Below, in pieces: positions 1 to 10,548 of a stretch of DNA of 64,000 bases. The DNA is from an uncultured Collinsella sp. (GTDB taxonomy: Bacteria; Actinomycetota; Coriobacteriia; Coriobacteriales; Coriobacteriaceae). Position numbers and translations under genes: made by a program. The stretch lies in the NCBI GenBank assembly GCA_900762355.1, contig CAAFGE010000020.1, positions 26,528 to 90,527 on the forward strand, written 5' to 3'. Numbering within the stretch: position 1 is the first letter of the stretch; each line of letters opens with the position of its first letter. The notes below the pieces were generated by a model. That model did no database searches. It was not told where the DNA came from and saw nothing but the letters and a program-made list of their open reading frames with translations.

Positions 1-477
1 CGTGGTCATGGGGAACTCACGGACGTATTCGTCGCTCAGGTGCCTAAAAGCACCCAGGCGTTCGCAAAAACCGTCGAGTTCCTCTTTGGTGGGCAGCGAG
101 CCCGTGATAAGCAGATAGGCGACTTCCTCGTAGCCGTAGCGGTTCTCGGCCTGGGCGTTGTTGACCAGATCCTCGATGCTGTAGCCACGAAGCGTGAGCT
201 TGCCCTGATCGGGCACGACTTTGCCGTCGACCTTGTTGTAGCCGTGCACGTCCGAGATGCGGGTAAGGCCCGCGACCACGCCCGAGCCGTCGGCATTGCG
301 CAGGCCGCGCTTGACGTTGTGCTCTACGAACAGGTCCTCGTCGTACGGGGCGGTCGGCAGGCCGTGGTAGAGGTTTTCGCTTTCGGGCGAAATCTGACGG
401 CTCGCCTCGTAATCCAGAACCAGGCGGCTCAGGTGATCGTCGAAGCGGTAGTAGATTTTCTTGGCGTCGTAGGCCAT
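1..477 (-). CDS. gltA: Citrate synthase, N-terminal part (runs off the window)
   Basis: This gene encodes the start of a citrate synthase, which condenses acetyl-CoA with oxaloacetate. Only the first 159 codons are inside the window, so the catalytic His and Asp residues cannot be checked. After about 65 family-variable residues the reading shows GLTRISDVHGY, then KLTLRGYSIEDLV and EEVAYLLITGSLPT, which is the typical opening of the citrate synthase fold. The ATG at 477 is preceded by a GGAGAGGAG ribosome site. The ACT-domain gene lies 77 bp upstream on the same strand, with no clear terminator between, so co-transcription is possible. A 2-methylcitrate synthase cannot be excluded from this part alone. 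Confidence 0.85.
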   Translation of the reverse strand, partial: MAYDAKKIYYRFDDHLSRLVLDYEASRQISPESENLYHGLPTAPYDEDLFVEHNVKRGLRNADGSGVVAGLTRISDVHGYNKVDGKVVPDQGKLTLRGYSIEDLVNNAQAENRYGYEEVAYLLITGSLPTKEELDGFCERLGAFRHLSDEYVREFPMTT

Positions 478-554
478 GCGCGCTCCTCTCCGGTCCGCTT
501 TGGGGCCGCGCGCTTGGACGATATGACGTCAAGCTGCCCCGAGCGGCTTGTTCG

Positions 555-842
555 CTACAGGCGGTACATAAAGTTAAAGACGTCCTCGCGCTGGATGGAC
601 ACGTTGACGCCCGAAAGCTCGCCGGCCTCGGCCAGCACCTTCTGCAGCTCGGCGAAGTCGAGCTTGGACTCGGCGGTGTCGGCCAGCATGGTCATGGTGA
701 AGATGTCCTCGATAATGGACTGCGTGATGTCGCGGATGTCGACGTTGGCCTCGCCCAAAACGCGGGTGACGCCGGCGACGATGCCGGGGCGGTTCTTGCC
801 AAGGACGGTGATGACGATGCGGGAGGACGAGATCTCGGCCAT
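555..842 (-). CDS. ACT-domain protein, UPF0237 type
   Basis: This is a 95-residue single-domain ACT protein. It opens with SSRIVITVLGKNRPGIVAGV, the ligand-binding ACT signature, and continues with NVDIRDITQSI. ACT domains bind small molecules, usually amino acids, and act as regulators. The length matches the free-standing UPF0237 family, in which the gene is often followed by a UPF0210 partner. Here the downstream neighbour is citrate synthase instead, which is compatible with a role in sensing amino-acid supply, but that is inference. It is divergent from rpmE across a 306-bp gap. Confidence 0.85.
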   Translation of the reverse strand: MAEISSSRIVITVLGKNRPGIVAGVTRVLGEANVDIRDITQSIIEDIFTMTMLADTAESKLDFAELQKVLAEAGELSGVNVSIQREDVFNFMYRL

Positions 843-1035
843 GGGAAACCCTTTCGCGTGGTTGCGGCGCGCGCGGGGCGCTCCGCTACGGTACAGTGTT
901 CATCATTGTACCTGTCTGGCGCTAAAAGGGGTGTGCATACTGCGGCGTTACACGTCTGCAACATGGGAGAAGGGACAACAGGGTGCGTGTCCGCTGCGGT
1001 TGGTCACGCCGCGTTGCACAAAGACCGTGAACCTT

Positions 1036-1064
1036 TTGTGGGACGCGCGGCGCCGTGGTACCAT
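1036..1064 (+). promoter_or_regulatory. Candidate sigma-70 promoter for rpmE
   Basis: TTGTGG (1036-1041) and TACCAT (1059-1064) are separated by exactly 17 bp, and a TGG precedes the -10 box. Transcription would start near 1070 and give a leader of about 75 nt before rpmE. Assignment rests on spacing and similarity to consensus only. Confidence 0.45.
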
Positions 1065-1065
1065 A

Positions 1066-1148
1066 GCCGAGTTTGTTGTCTTGGTCGGAAACCAAGACGC
1101 CTTATGCGCTGATCGGTAACCAGCGCCTGACCAATAAGGAGTCCTACC
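1066..1148 (+). promoter_or_regulatory. Structured leader of rpmE, likely an L31 ribosomal-protein leader
   Basis: The stretch between the candidate promoter and rpmE contains two compact hairpins. The first is GTCTTGGT/ACCAAGAC with a five-base loop (1078-1098). The second is GCGCTG/CAGCGC (1106-1126). The ribosome site AAGGAG follows directly. Autoregulatory L31 leaders are a known class, with lineage-specific forms reported for Actinobacteria and Coriobacteria. I infer that this is one of them from position and structure; I cannot test covariation. Confidence 0.5.
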
Positions 1149-1574
1149 ATGAAGCAGGGTATCCATCCCCAGTATGTCGAGTGCACGGTGACGTGCTCCT
1201 GCGGCAACACCTTCAAGACGCACGCTACCGTGTCCGAGATGAAGGTCGAGCTTTGCAACGAGTGCCACCCGTTCTACACCGGCCAGCAGAAGTTCGTCGA
1301 CACCGGTGGACGCGTCCAGCGCTTCGCCGACAAGTTCGGTGGCGCCGCTGCCGCCCAGCTCAAGAAGGCCGAGGAGGCCAAGGCTGCCAAGGCCGCCAAG
1401 GCTGCTGAGGCCGAGGCCGCTCGCAAGGCCGCCGCTGAGGCTAAGGCTGCCGAGAAGGCTAAGCGTGCTGCTAAGTTTGCCGAGGAGGCTGCCAAGCAGG
1501 CCGCCGAGGCTCCCGCAGAGGCTCCCGTCGAGGAGGCCGCTGCCGAGGCCGAGACCACCGAGGCTGCTGAGTAA
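1149..1574 (+). CDS. rpmE: Ribosomal protein L31 with a long Ala/Lys/Glu-rich C-terminal tail
   Basis: Residues 1-70 are a standard zinc-binding L31 (C+ type). The reading shows CTVTCSCGNTF and CNECHPFYTGQQKFVDTGGR, which supply the zinc-ribbon cysteines and the conserved YTG motif. L31 sits in the 50S subunit and bridges to the 30S subunit. The protein is 141 residues, about twice the usual 70-90. The extra 70 residues are a low-complexity run of Ala, Lys and Glu with repeated AEAKAA-like units and an acidic end. They look like a charged helix or disordered tail. The ATG at 1149 has a good AAGGAG site and a structured leader. A terminator follows. Confidence 0.95.
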   Translation: MKQGIHPQYVECTVTCSCGNTFKTHATVSEMKVELCNECHPFYTGQQKFVDTGGRVQRFADKFGGAAAAQLKKAEEAKAAKAAKAAEAEAARKAAAEAKAAEKAKRAAKFAEEAAKQAAEAPAEAPVEEAAAEAETTEAAE

Positions 1575-1609
1575 ATAGCTCGCCGCGGAATCACTCGCAT
1601 TCATGGCAT

Positions 1610-1650
1610 AAGGGCCGTGCATCCGTTTGGGTGCGCGGCCCTTTTCTTTT
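1610..1650 (+). terminator. Rho-independent terminator of rpmE
   Basis: AAGGGCC pairs with GGCCCTT across a stem with a small loop (GTTT), followed by a T-rich tract. It lies 35 bp after the rpmE stop. Confidence 0.85.
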
Positions 1651-1652
1651 TA

Positions 1653-1752
1653 TTGGTGCAAACCAACCTGCCCCCATTACACCAAATGGCAGAGAGGCAG
1701 CGTTTGCCCAGATAAAACCTGCCAAAATTAACCTGTCCCATTGTGGCAGGTT
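1653..1752 (+). repeat. Family B palindromic repeats, one degenerate half and one full copy
   Basis: At 1653-1680 there is a half copy reading TGGTGCAAACCAACCTG, which matches the right arm of the copies near 36.2 and 46.9 kb. At 1716-1752 there is a full hairpin with arms AACCTGCCA and TGGCAGGTT around a core AAATTAACCTGTCCC. The same core recurs at 13845-13884. No ORF uses this stretch. The element lies between the rpmE terminator and secA. Confidence 0.6.
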
Positions 1753-1881
1753 GGTCGTAGTTATTACGTGGCGGTCGAGGTCGACCGTATAGGCCGCGCC
1801 TTGTTTGGCTAAAGTACAATCATCTGTGTTTAACTCGCCCGCAGCTGCACGGCGTGGGCGATGGCCAAAAAGGAAAACCAC

Positions 1882-4688
<2,807 letters not shown>

Positions 4689-4689
<1 letters not shown>

Positions 4690-5837
4690 TGGCTGAGGCT
4701 TTAGAGGTAACGCCCGCCGAGCTGGACGCGTTTGCGGACCGGCTCGGCGAGGTCGAGTCGTATCTCCACTTGGACGAGAAGCGTACCCGCGTGACCGAGC
4801 TCGAGGCCAAAAGTGTTGCCCCTGGCTTTTGGGATGACGCCGACGCCGCCCGTGCCACCATGGAGGAGATCGCTCGCACCAAGGAAGATATCGCTGCCGT
4901 GGACACCGCGCGCGGCGAGCTTTCCGATGCCCGCGCCGCGCTGGAGCTTGCCGAAGAGATGGGGGATGACCCCGACGCCGCCGCATTGCGCGAGGAGGCT
5001 GCCGCTACGGCAGAACGCCTGGCCCGCGCTATCGACGAGCTTGAGCTTTCGAGCTGGTTTACCGGTGAGTTCGATCACGGCGATGCTATTGTGACCATCA
5101 AGCCCGGACAGGGTGGTCTGGAGGCCCAGGACTGGACCTTCATGCTCTTTAAGATGTACATGAAGTACTGCCAGCGTCGCGGCTGGAAGGTCACCATCAA
5201 CGACTGTCCCGCGGCCGAGGTCATCGGCATCGACCGCGCGACCTTTACCGTCGAGGGCAAGGACGCATTTGGCATGCTGCGCGCCGAGGCCGGTGTCCAC
5301 CGCTTGGTTCGCATTAGCCCCACCGACGACAAGAAGCGCCGCCAGACCACGTTTGCCGGCGTCGAGGTCATCCCCGTGCTACCCGATGATATCGACATCG
5401 AAATCAGTCCCGATGACATCCGCGTGGACGTGTACCACGCGAGCGGCCCGGGCGGTCAGGGCGTCAACACCACCGACTCCGCCGTGCGCGTGACGCATTT
5501 CCCGAGCGGCATTGTGGTTACCTGCCAAAATGAGCGCAGCCAGATCCAGAACAAGGCCGCGTGCATGCAGATCCTCAAGGCTCGTCTGTACGAGATTGAG
5601 CTCGAGAAGCGCGCCGAGGCGCTCGATGAGATCCGCGGACCCAAGACCACGATTGGTTTTGGCAACCAGATTCGCAGCTACGTGCTCTACCCGTACCAGA
5701 TGGTTAAGGACCTACGCACGGGCGTGGAGACCAGCAATGTCGAGGCCGTTCTTGACGATGGCGACCTGGACCCGTTTGTTATTGGCTACCATCGCTGGGC
5801 CACTGGCAACGCTGATGCGGAGACCCCGTCTGCTTAA
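4689..5837 (+). CDS. prfB: Peptide chain release factor 2 with SPT in place of SPF
   Basis: RF2 recognises UAA and UGA stop codons and triggers peptide release. The catalytic GGQ is present in ASGPGGQGVNTTDSA near residue 253, and the overall length (382 residues) is normal. The codon-recognition tripeptide, normally Ser-Pro-Phe, reads Ser210-Pro211-Thr212 (VRISPTDDKKRRQTTF). The gene is read in a single frame: the programmed +1 frameshift with an in-frame TGA that controls many prfB genes is absent. It is coupled to secA by a one-base overlap and is followed by two weak hairpins. The SPT reading is clear in the DNA at 5316-5324. Confidence 0.95.
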
Positions 5838-5864
5838 ACCGCCCGGTTTATGTGGAAATGGATT

Positions 5865-5924
5865 AAAACCCTCCCAGCAGGGTGGTTTTGTATCCAGAGC
5901 AAACCCTGCGCAGGGGTGGTTTTT
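5865..5924 (+). terminator. Two tandem terminator-like hairpins after prfB
   Basis: Two similar hairpins, at 5865-5889 and 5901-5924, each have an A-rich 5' side, a CCCT/AGGG stem and a run of T at the 3' side. They look like duplicated bidirectional terminators for the secA-prfB operon. Confidence 0.6.
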
Positions 5925-5963
5925 GTCCGGCGAATCGTTAGAATCGAATACAAGAAGAAGTTC

Positions 5964-5992
5964 AAAGCGCATCCGATGGGGTGCGCTTTTTT
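5964..5992 (+). terminator. Terminator hairpin directly before the YitT-family gene
   Basis: AAAGCGCA pairs with TGCGCTTT around a GATG loop and is followed by TTTTTT. The T tract ends only three bases before the GGGAGG ribosome site of the next gene. This is either the last terminator of the prfB operon or a leader attenuator for the downstream gene. Confidence 0.7.
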
Positions 5993-6004
5993 GAGGGAGG
6001 CAGC

Positions 6005-6895
6005 ATGGCATATCGTCTGGACATCAAGCGCATTCTTTCGATGAACTTTTTTCACGACCTGCCCCAGATTATGTTGGGGTGCGCTCTGGCCGCTATTGCG
6101 ACCGACCTGTTTTTGATTCCCAACGGCCTTGCTGCCGGTGGCGTTACGGGCCTTGCCACCATTATTCAGGCGGTCGGTGCATCGCGCGGCCTATCGCTTC
6201 CCGTTGGTATTCAGACGATCGTGATGAACGCCTTGCTGTTGTTGGTCGTTATGCGCGAGGGCGGCATGTTCTACGTGGTGCAGACCGCGACGGGCTTTGT
6301 GCTGCTGGGCTTCTTTACCGATCTGTTCGCCCCGTTTGTAGCACCTCTGGCGGATGCGGACCTGATGCTCCCTGCCATGTGGGGCGGCATTATTACGGGC
6401 ATCGGTTACGGCATGGTGTTGCGCGCCGGCGCCAACACCGGCGGCTCGGACACGATTGGCCAAATCATCTCGCGTAACACCTCGCTGCCGGTGGGCTCGA
6501 CCGTCATGGCGATCGATGTTGCCGTATGCGCGCTGTCGGCTCCGGTCTTTTCAATCGAAAACGCACTATATGCAGGCCTTTCGATGGTCATTAGCGGCTA
6601 CGTGATCGATGCCGTGGTCGATGGTGGCAACAAACGCCGTATGGTACTCATCATCTCGGACAAGTTCCCTGATATCGCTGCCGATATCATGTATGGCCTG
6701 GGTCGTGGTTGTACCAAGTTTAAGGCGACTGGCATGTATTCGGGTGCCGAGAAGCCGGTGATTATGGTCATCGTGAGCCGTCGAGAGCTCAATACCCTCA
6801 AGACGATCGTGCGCGAGCGCGATCCTCACGCCATTGTGACGGTCGCTGACGTTACGGAAGCCTTCGGCGAGGGATTCAAGGACATTAGCGCGTAG
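6005..6895 (+). CDS. YitT-family membrane protein (DUF161 + DUF2179)
   Basis: This 296-residue protein has five or so hydrophobic segments in its first 200 residues, including LPQIMLGCALAAIATDLFLI and the glycine-rich IPNGLAAGGVTGL that marks the YitT family. The soluble C-terminal part (about 210-296, MVLIISDKFPDIAADI to DVTEAFGEGFK) matches DUF2179, a small ligand-binding-like domain. The transported substrate is not known from sequence. The ATG at 6005 is chosen for the adjacent GGGAGG site. The gene sits behind a terminator hairpin, so its expression may depend on read-through or a promoter around 5925-5945. It stands alone before the transketolase operon. Confidence 0.85.
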   Translation: MAYRLDIKRILSMNFFHDLPQIMLGCALAAIATDLFLIPNGLAAGGVTGLATIIQAVGASRGLSLPVGIQTIVMNALLLLVVMREGGMFYVVQTATGFVLLGFFTDLFAPFVAPLADADLMLPAMWGGIITGIGYGMVLRAGANTGGSDTIGQIISRNTSLPVGSTVMAIDVAVCALSAPVFSIENALYAGLSMVISGYVIDAVVDGGNKRRMVLIISDKFPDIAADIMYGLGRGCTKFKATGMYSGAEKPVIMVIVSRRELNTLKTIVRERDPHAIVTVADVTEAFGEGFKDISA

Positions 6896-7102
6896 GGTCG
6901 ACCGCGTTCCATCCAAAAGACGTTCACATTGATAAACCGTTTCATCAGCGGTTCTGCCTGCTAAATTGTTCAAATAATGATAAAAACTCTGGTAAAGCCA
7001 TCAGTTTCCAGCATAATGAATGACGTACGTGCATTGCGGCTGTGTTGGGATTACCTTCGGTGCCGTGCGCATTTTGTCTAATGAGGATGAAAGGAAGGCA
7101 CA

Positions 7103-7933
7103 ATGAGCGACGAAGAGCTCAAAAAGGTTGCCAACGAGGTAAGGAAGGGCATCGTCACCGGCGTGCACGCTGCCAAGTCCGGCCATCCGGGCGGTTCGCT
7201 CGGCGCTGCCGACATCATGACCTATCTGTACTTTGAGGAAATGAACGTCGACCCGTCCGACCCCCGCAAGGCCGACCGCGATCGCTTTGTGCTTTCCAAG
7301 GGTCACTGCGCGCCTGGTCTGTACGCCGTGCTCGCCGAGCGCGGATTCTTCCCCAAGGAGGATCTCGAGACGCTGCGCCACATCGGCAGTCACCTGCAGG
7401 GCCATCCCAACATGAACGACACTCCGGGCGTCGACATGTCCACCGGCTCGCTCGGCCAGGGCATTTCCGCCGCCGTGGGTATGGCCGTTGCCGCCAAGCA
7501 CTGGGGCGATACTTACCGCACGTACGCCCTGCTGGGCGATGGCGAGAGCGAGGAGGGCCAGGTCTGGGAGGCCGCCATGTTTGCCGGCAACCAGCAGCTC
7601 GACAACCTCTGCGTGATCGTCGACCATAACGGCCTGCAGATCGATGGCCCCGTCGAGGAGGTCAACGACCCCATGCCGCTCGCCGACAAGTTCCGCGCCT
7701 TCAAGTTCCATGTGGTGGAGCTCGCCGACGGCAACGACTTCGACCAGATCCGCGCCGCCTTTGCCGAGGCCCGCGCTACCAAGGGCCAGCCGACTGCCAT
7801 TATCGCCGAGACCATGAAGGGCAAGGGCGTTTCCTTTATGGAGAACCAGGTGGGTTGGCACGGTAAGGCCCCCAACGATGAACAGTTTGAGCAGGCCATG
7901 GCAGAGCTCACGGCTGCCGGAGAGGAGCTCTAG
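7103..7933 (+). CDS. tkt: Transketolase, N-terminal (thiamine diphosphate) subunit
   Basis: Transketolase moves two-carbon units in the pentose phosphate pathway. This 276-residue subunit carries the thiamine diphosphate half. It shows KSGHPGGSLGAADI, the substrate-contact GHCAPGLYA, the Mg/ThDP motif LGDGESEEGQVWEAAMFA, and DHNGLQIDG. Actinobacteria, Archaea and Clostridia often split transketolase into two genes, and the C-terminal partner follows one base after the stop. The ATG has a GAAAGGAAG site. Homologous split pairs sometimes act on 1-deoxyxylulose or ascorbate-derived sugars, but no such neighbours are visible. Confidence 0.93.
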   Translation: MSDEELKKVANEVRKGIVTGVHAAKSGHPGGSLGAADIMTYLYFEEMNVDPSDPRKADRDRFVLSKGHCAPGLYAVLAERGFFPKEDLETLRHIGSHLQGHPNMNDTPGVDMSTGSLGQGISAAVGMAVAAKHWGDTYRTYALLGDGESEEGQVWEAAMFAGNQQLDNLCVIVDHNGLQIDGPVEEVNDPMPLADKFRAFKFHVVELADGNDFDQIRAAFAEARATKGQPTAIIAETMKGKGVSFMENQVGWHGKAPNDEQFEQAMAELTAAGEEL

Positions 7934-7934
7934 G

Positions 7935-8876
7935 ATGGCAGACGTCAAGAAAATCGCCACGCGCGTAAGCTACGGCGAGGTCCTCGTCGAGCTCGCCAGC
8001 GAGCACGATGACTTTGTGGTCCTCGACGCCGACCTGGCCGCCGCCACGCAGACCGGTAAGTTTAAGGCCGCTTGCCCCGACCGCTTCTTCGATGTGGGCA
8101 TCGCCGAAAGCAACCTGATGGGTGTCGCCGCCGGTATCGCGACCACCGGTCGCGTCGCCTTCGCGAGCAGCTTTGCCATGTTTGCCGCCGGCCGCGCCTT
8201 TGAGCAGGTCCGCAACTCCATCGGCTACCCGCACCTCAACGTTAAGATCGGTGCCACGCACGCCGGTATTTCGGTGGGCGAGGACGGCGCCACGCACCAG
8301 TGCTGCGAGGATATCGCTCTCATGCGCGTCATCCCCGGCATGACCGTGATCGTTCCTGCCGACGACGTGGAGGCCCGCGCCGTGACGCGCGCTGCCTACG
8401 AGTGCGACGGCCCGGTGTACATGCGCTTCGCCCGTTTGGCCTCGCCGGTTATCAACGACCCCGAGACCTACAAGTTCGAGGTGGGTAAGGGCATTGTCAT
8501 GCGCGAGGGCGCCGATGTGACCATTATCGCCTGCGGCCTGATGGTCGGCGAGGCTCTCGAGGCCGCCGAGCAGCTTGCTGCCGAGGGCATCGACGCCGAG
8601 GTCATCAACATGCACACCATCAAGCCCATCGATGCCGACCTGATCGTCAAGAGCGCCACCAAGACCGGCCACGTCGTGACCGTCGAGGAGCACTCTGTGA
8701 TCGGTGGCCTGGGCAGCGCCGTTGCCGACGTCTTGTGCGAGCAGTGCCCGACGCCGCTCAAGAAGATCGGCGTCAACGACACCTTCGGTGAGTCCGGCCC
8801 GGGTGCCGAGCTCTTGCACAAGTATGGCCTGGACGCCGCCAACATCGTGGCGACCACCAAGGAGTTCTTGGCATAA
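7935..8876 (+). CDS. tkt: Transketolase, C-terminal (pyrimidine-binding) subunit
   Basis: This is the second half of the split transketolase, 313 residues. It contains the pyrimidine-binding domain with FFDVGIAESNLMGVAAG and SFAMFAAGRAFEQVRN, the loop ATHAGISVGEDGATHQ, and a transketolase C domain with GHVVTVEEHSVIGGLGSAV. The glutamate in GIAE is the cofactor-activating residue. The start at 7935 lies one base after the TAG of the N-terminal subunit, and the ribosome site GAGAGGAGCTC overlaps the end of that gene, so the two are made in equal amounts. A terminator follows. Confidence 0.93.
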   Translation: MADVKKIATRVSYGEVLVELASEHDDFVVLDADLAAATQTGKFKAACPDRFFDVGIAESNLMGVAAGIATTGRVAFASSFAMFAAGRAFEQVRNSIGYPHLNVKIGATHAGISVGEDGATHQCCEDIALMRVIPGMTVIVPADDVEARAVTRAAYECDGPVYMRFARLASPVINDPETYKFEVGKGIVMREGADVTIIACGLMVGEALEAAEQLAAEGIDAEVINMHTIKPIDADLIVKSATKTGHVVTVEEHSVIGGLGSAVADVLCEQCPTPLKKIGVNDTFGESGPGAELLHKYGLDAANIVATTKEFLA

Positions 8877-8922
8877 GGCAAGACGAGGCAAAGTATCGTC
8901 TCAACAACCACATCCAAGCCAG

Positions 8923-8959
8923 AACAGGGGCATCCCCAAAGAGGGCGCCCCTGTTTTTG
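8923..8959 (+). terminator. Terminator of the transketolase operon
   Basis: AACAGGGGC pairs with GCCCCTGTT and is followed by TTTTGTTG. It lies 46 bp after the stop. Confidence 0.85.
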
Positions 8960-9095
8960 TTGAATTTAAATTAGAGTCCTGCCAAGCAAAGTTCCCATGG
9001 GGAAACGGGCCCATCCCAACAAAGTGCAATTCAGACCCTTCCGACTTTGTATGCGCAGCATCTCAAGTTGGTGCGTCGGCCCCATAGTAGCCGCA

Positions 9096-9223
9096 GGCCG
9101 GGCGCAGGGCTTCCTCCCAAATCTTTCCGCAGCGCAGGCCGGCGTTCGTCCGCAGCTCCGCAGGAGCAGGACAAATGCCGGCCATGCGCGAGGACGATTT
9201 GGGAGGAAACCCTGCGCCCGGCC
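9096..9223. repeat. 128-bp imperfect palindrome in the gap before ftsE
   Basis: Two arms of about 60 bp face each other around 9160. The left arm opens GGCCGGGCGCAGGG and the right arm closes CCCTGCGCCCGGCC, and CTCCCAAATC / GATTTGGGAG and GGCCGGC / GCCGGCC pair within them. Short open frames on both strands give near-identical peptides because the DNA is palindromic, so they are not genes. The gap between the transketolase terminator and ftsE (8960-9327) holds nothing else except a small GCAGCA/TGCTGC hairpin and a likely -10 box (TAAAAT) near 9275. Confidence 0.8.
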
Positions 9224-9327
9224 GGTGGGATCCCAAAGCCCGCCATGCTTCTTATGTGCAGCAAAGCTAATGCTGCTAAAATGTAAAGCGCTCATGTAGT
9301 TTAAACGCACGACGATAAGGAGCACCA

Positions 9328-10548
9328 GTGGGTAACCACTTCCGTACCTCCGGTGCGGGCGATGATGCCCCCAAGACGCAGACAGGCGTCCAGGGCAGTC
9401 GTTTCGCCACTCCGGATTCAGAGGGCCAGCCTGTTGCTCAGGCCCCCGCTCAGCCGGCAGATCAGGCACAGCCGGCATCCGATCCCTTTGCCTACAATCC
9501 AACCAGCGATGTCGCGCTTTCCGGCACGGCGGGTTTTGAGCCCGTTCAGGCCGTGACCGCTCGCGTGGAGCAGCCTCAGGCTGGTGCCGCCACGCCGCAG
9601 CCTACCATGGCCGGCATTCCCGACCCCTTGGCCCCTGCGACGCCGGCTCCTCAGCCTGCGCAGTCCGGTCTCTTTGCCGCTATTCCCGACCCCACGCAGC
9701 CTGCTGCCCCGGTGGTCGAGAGCGATCAGGCCGCCGAGGTCGCAAGCCTCGATAACGCGCTCAACAACCCCGATTTTACGTCGGTGTTTGCGCCCATCGA
9801 TCCGCAGGCCAGCCGCAAGAAGATGGCCAAGCAGGCCGGTGTCGAGCCCGTCATCCTTATGGAGCATGTCACCAAGATCTATCCGGCACAGCCCAACAAG
9901 CCTGCACTCGACGACATCAACATCGAGATCTATCCGGGCGAGTTCGTCTTCCTGGTCGGTCACTCCGGTTCGGGTAAGACCACGCTGCTGTCGACGCTCA
10001 ACCGCGACGTCAAGCCGACGAGCGGCCGCATTTTGGTTGCCGGTCAGGACCTTATGAAGATCAAGAACCGCAAGGTTCCATTCCTGCGTCGCCAGATCGG
10101 TGCCGTGTTCCAGGACTTTAAGCTCCTGCCGCAAAAGACCGCCTACGAAAACGTGGCGTTTGCCCTGCAGTGCATCGGCAAGCCCAAGGGCGTCATTCGC
10201 AGCCAGGTGCCCGAGGTGCTGCGTCTGGTCGGTTTGGCCGATCAGATGGACTCGCTGCCCGACCAGCTTTCCGGTGGCGAGCAGCAGCGCGTTGCCGTCG
10301 CCCGCGCTATGGTCAACCGTCCGCCGCTGCTGATCTGCGACGAGCCCACGGGTAACCTCGACCCGGCGATTTCGCTGGGCATTATGAAGCTGCTCGAGCG
10401 TATTAACCGCACCGGCACCACCGTGATCGTGGCTACGCACGACCGCGAGATGGTCGATAGCATGCACCGTCGCGTGATCGCCCTCGAGGGCGGCCACGTT
10501 ATCCGCGACCAGGAGAGGGGAGGTTACGGCAACTATGGCACCAACTAA
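9328..10548 (+). CDS. ftsE: Cell-division ABC ATPase FtsE with a long disordered N-terminal extension
   Basis: FtsE is the ATPase of the FtsEX complex, which controls wall hydrolases at the septum. The ATPase domain occupies about residues 175-400: Walker A GHSGSGKTT near 211, Q-loop VFQDFKLLPQKTAYEN (diagnostic of FtsE), signature LSGGEQQRVAVARA, and Walker B LLICDEPTGNLD. The first 165 or so residues are a Pro/Ala/Gln-rich low-complexity region not found in ordinary FtsE (about 225 residues). The GTG at 9328 follows AAGGAGCACCA. A shorter start at 9822 (MAKQAG) is possible but has no clear ribosome site, and the extension keeps the codon use of its surroundings. The end overlaps ftsX by 14 bp. 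Confidence 0.93.
   Translation: MGNHFRTSGAGDDAPKTQTGVQGSRFATPDSEGQPVAQAPAQPADQAQPASDPFAYNPTSDVALSGTAGFEPVQAVTARVEQPQAGAATPQPTMAGIPDPLAPATPAPQPAQSGLFAAIPDPTQPAAPVVESDQAAEVASLDNALNNPDFTSVFAPIDPQASRKKMAKQAGVEPVILMEHVTKIYPAQPNKPALDDINIEIYPGEFVFLVGHSGSGKTTLLSTLNRDVKPTSGRILVAGQDLMKIKNRKVPFLRRQIGAVFQDFKLLPQKTAYENVAFALQCIGKPKGVIRSQVPEVLRLVGLADQMDSLPDQLSGGEQQRVAVARAMVNRPPLLICDEPTGNLDPAISLGIMKLLERINRTGTTVIVATHDREMVDSMHRRVIALEGGHVIRDQERGGYGNYGTN

Noticed and set aside
8966..9502. Open frames on both strands around the 128-bp palindrome
   Set aside because: The peptides from both strands repeat each other (GRAQGFLPN and RFGRKPCARP on each), which is a consequence of palindromic DNA and not of coding.
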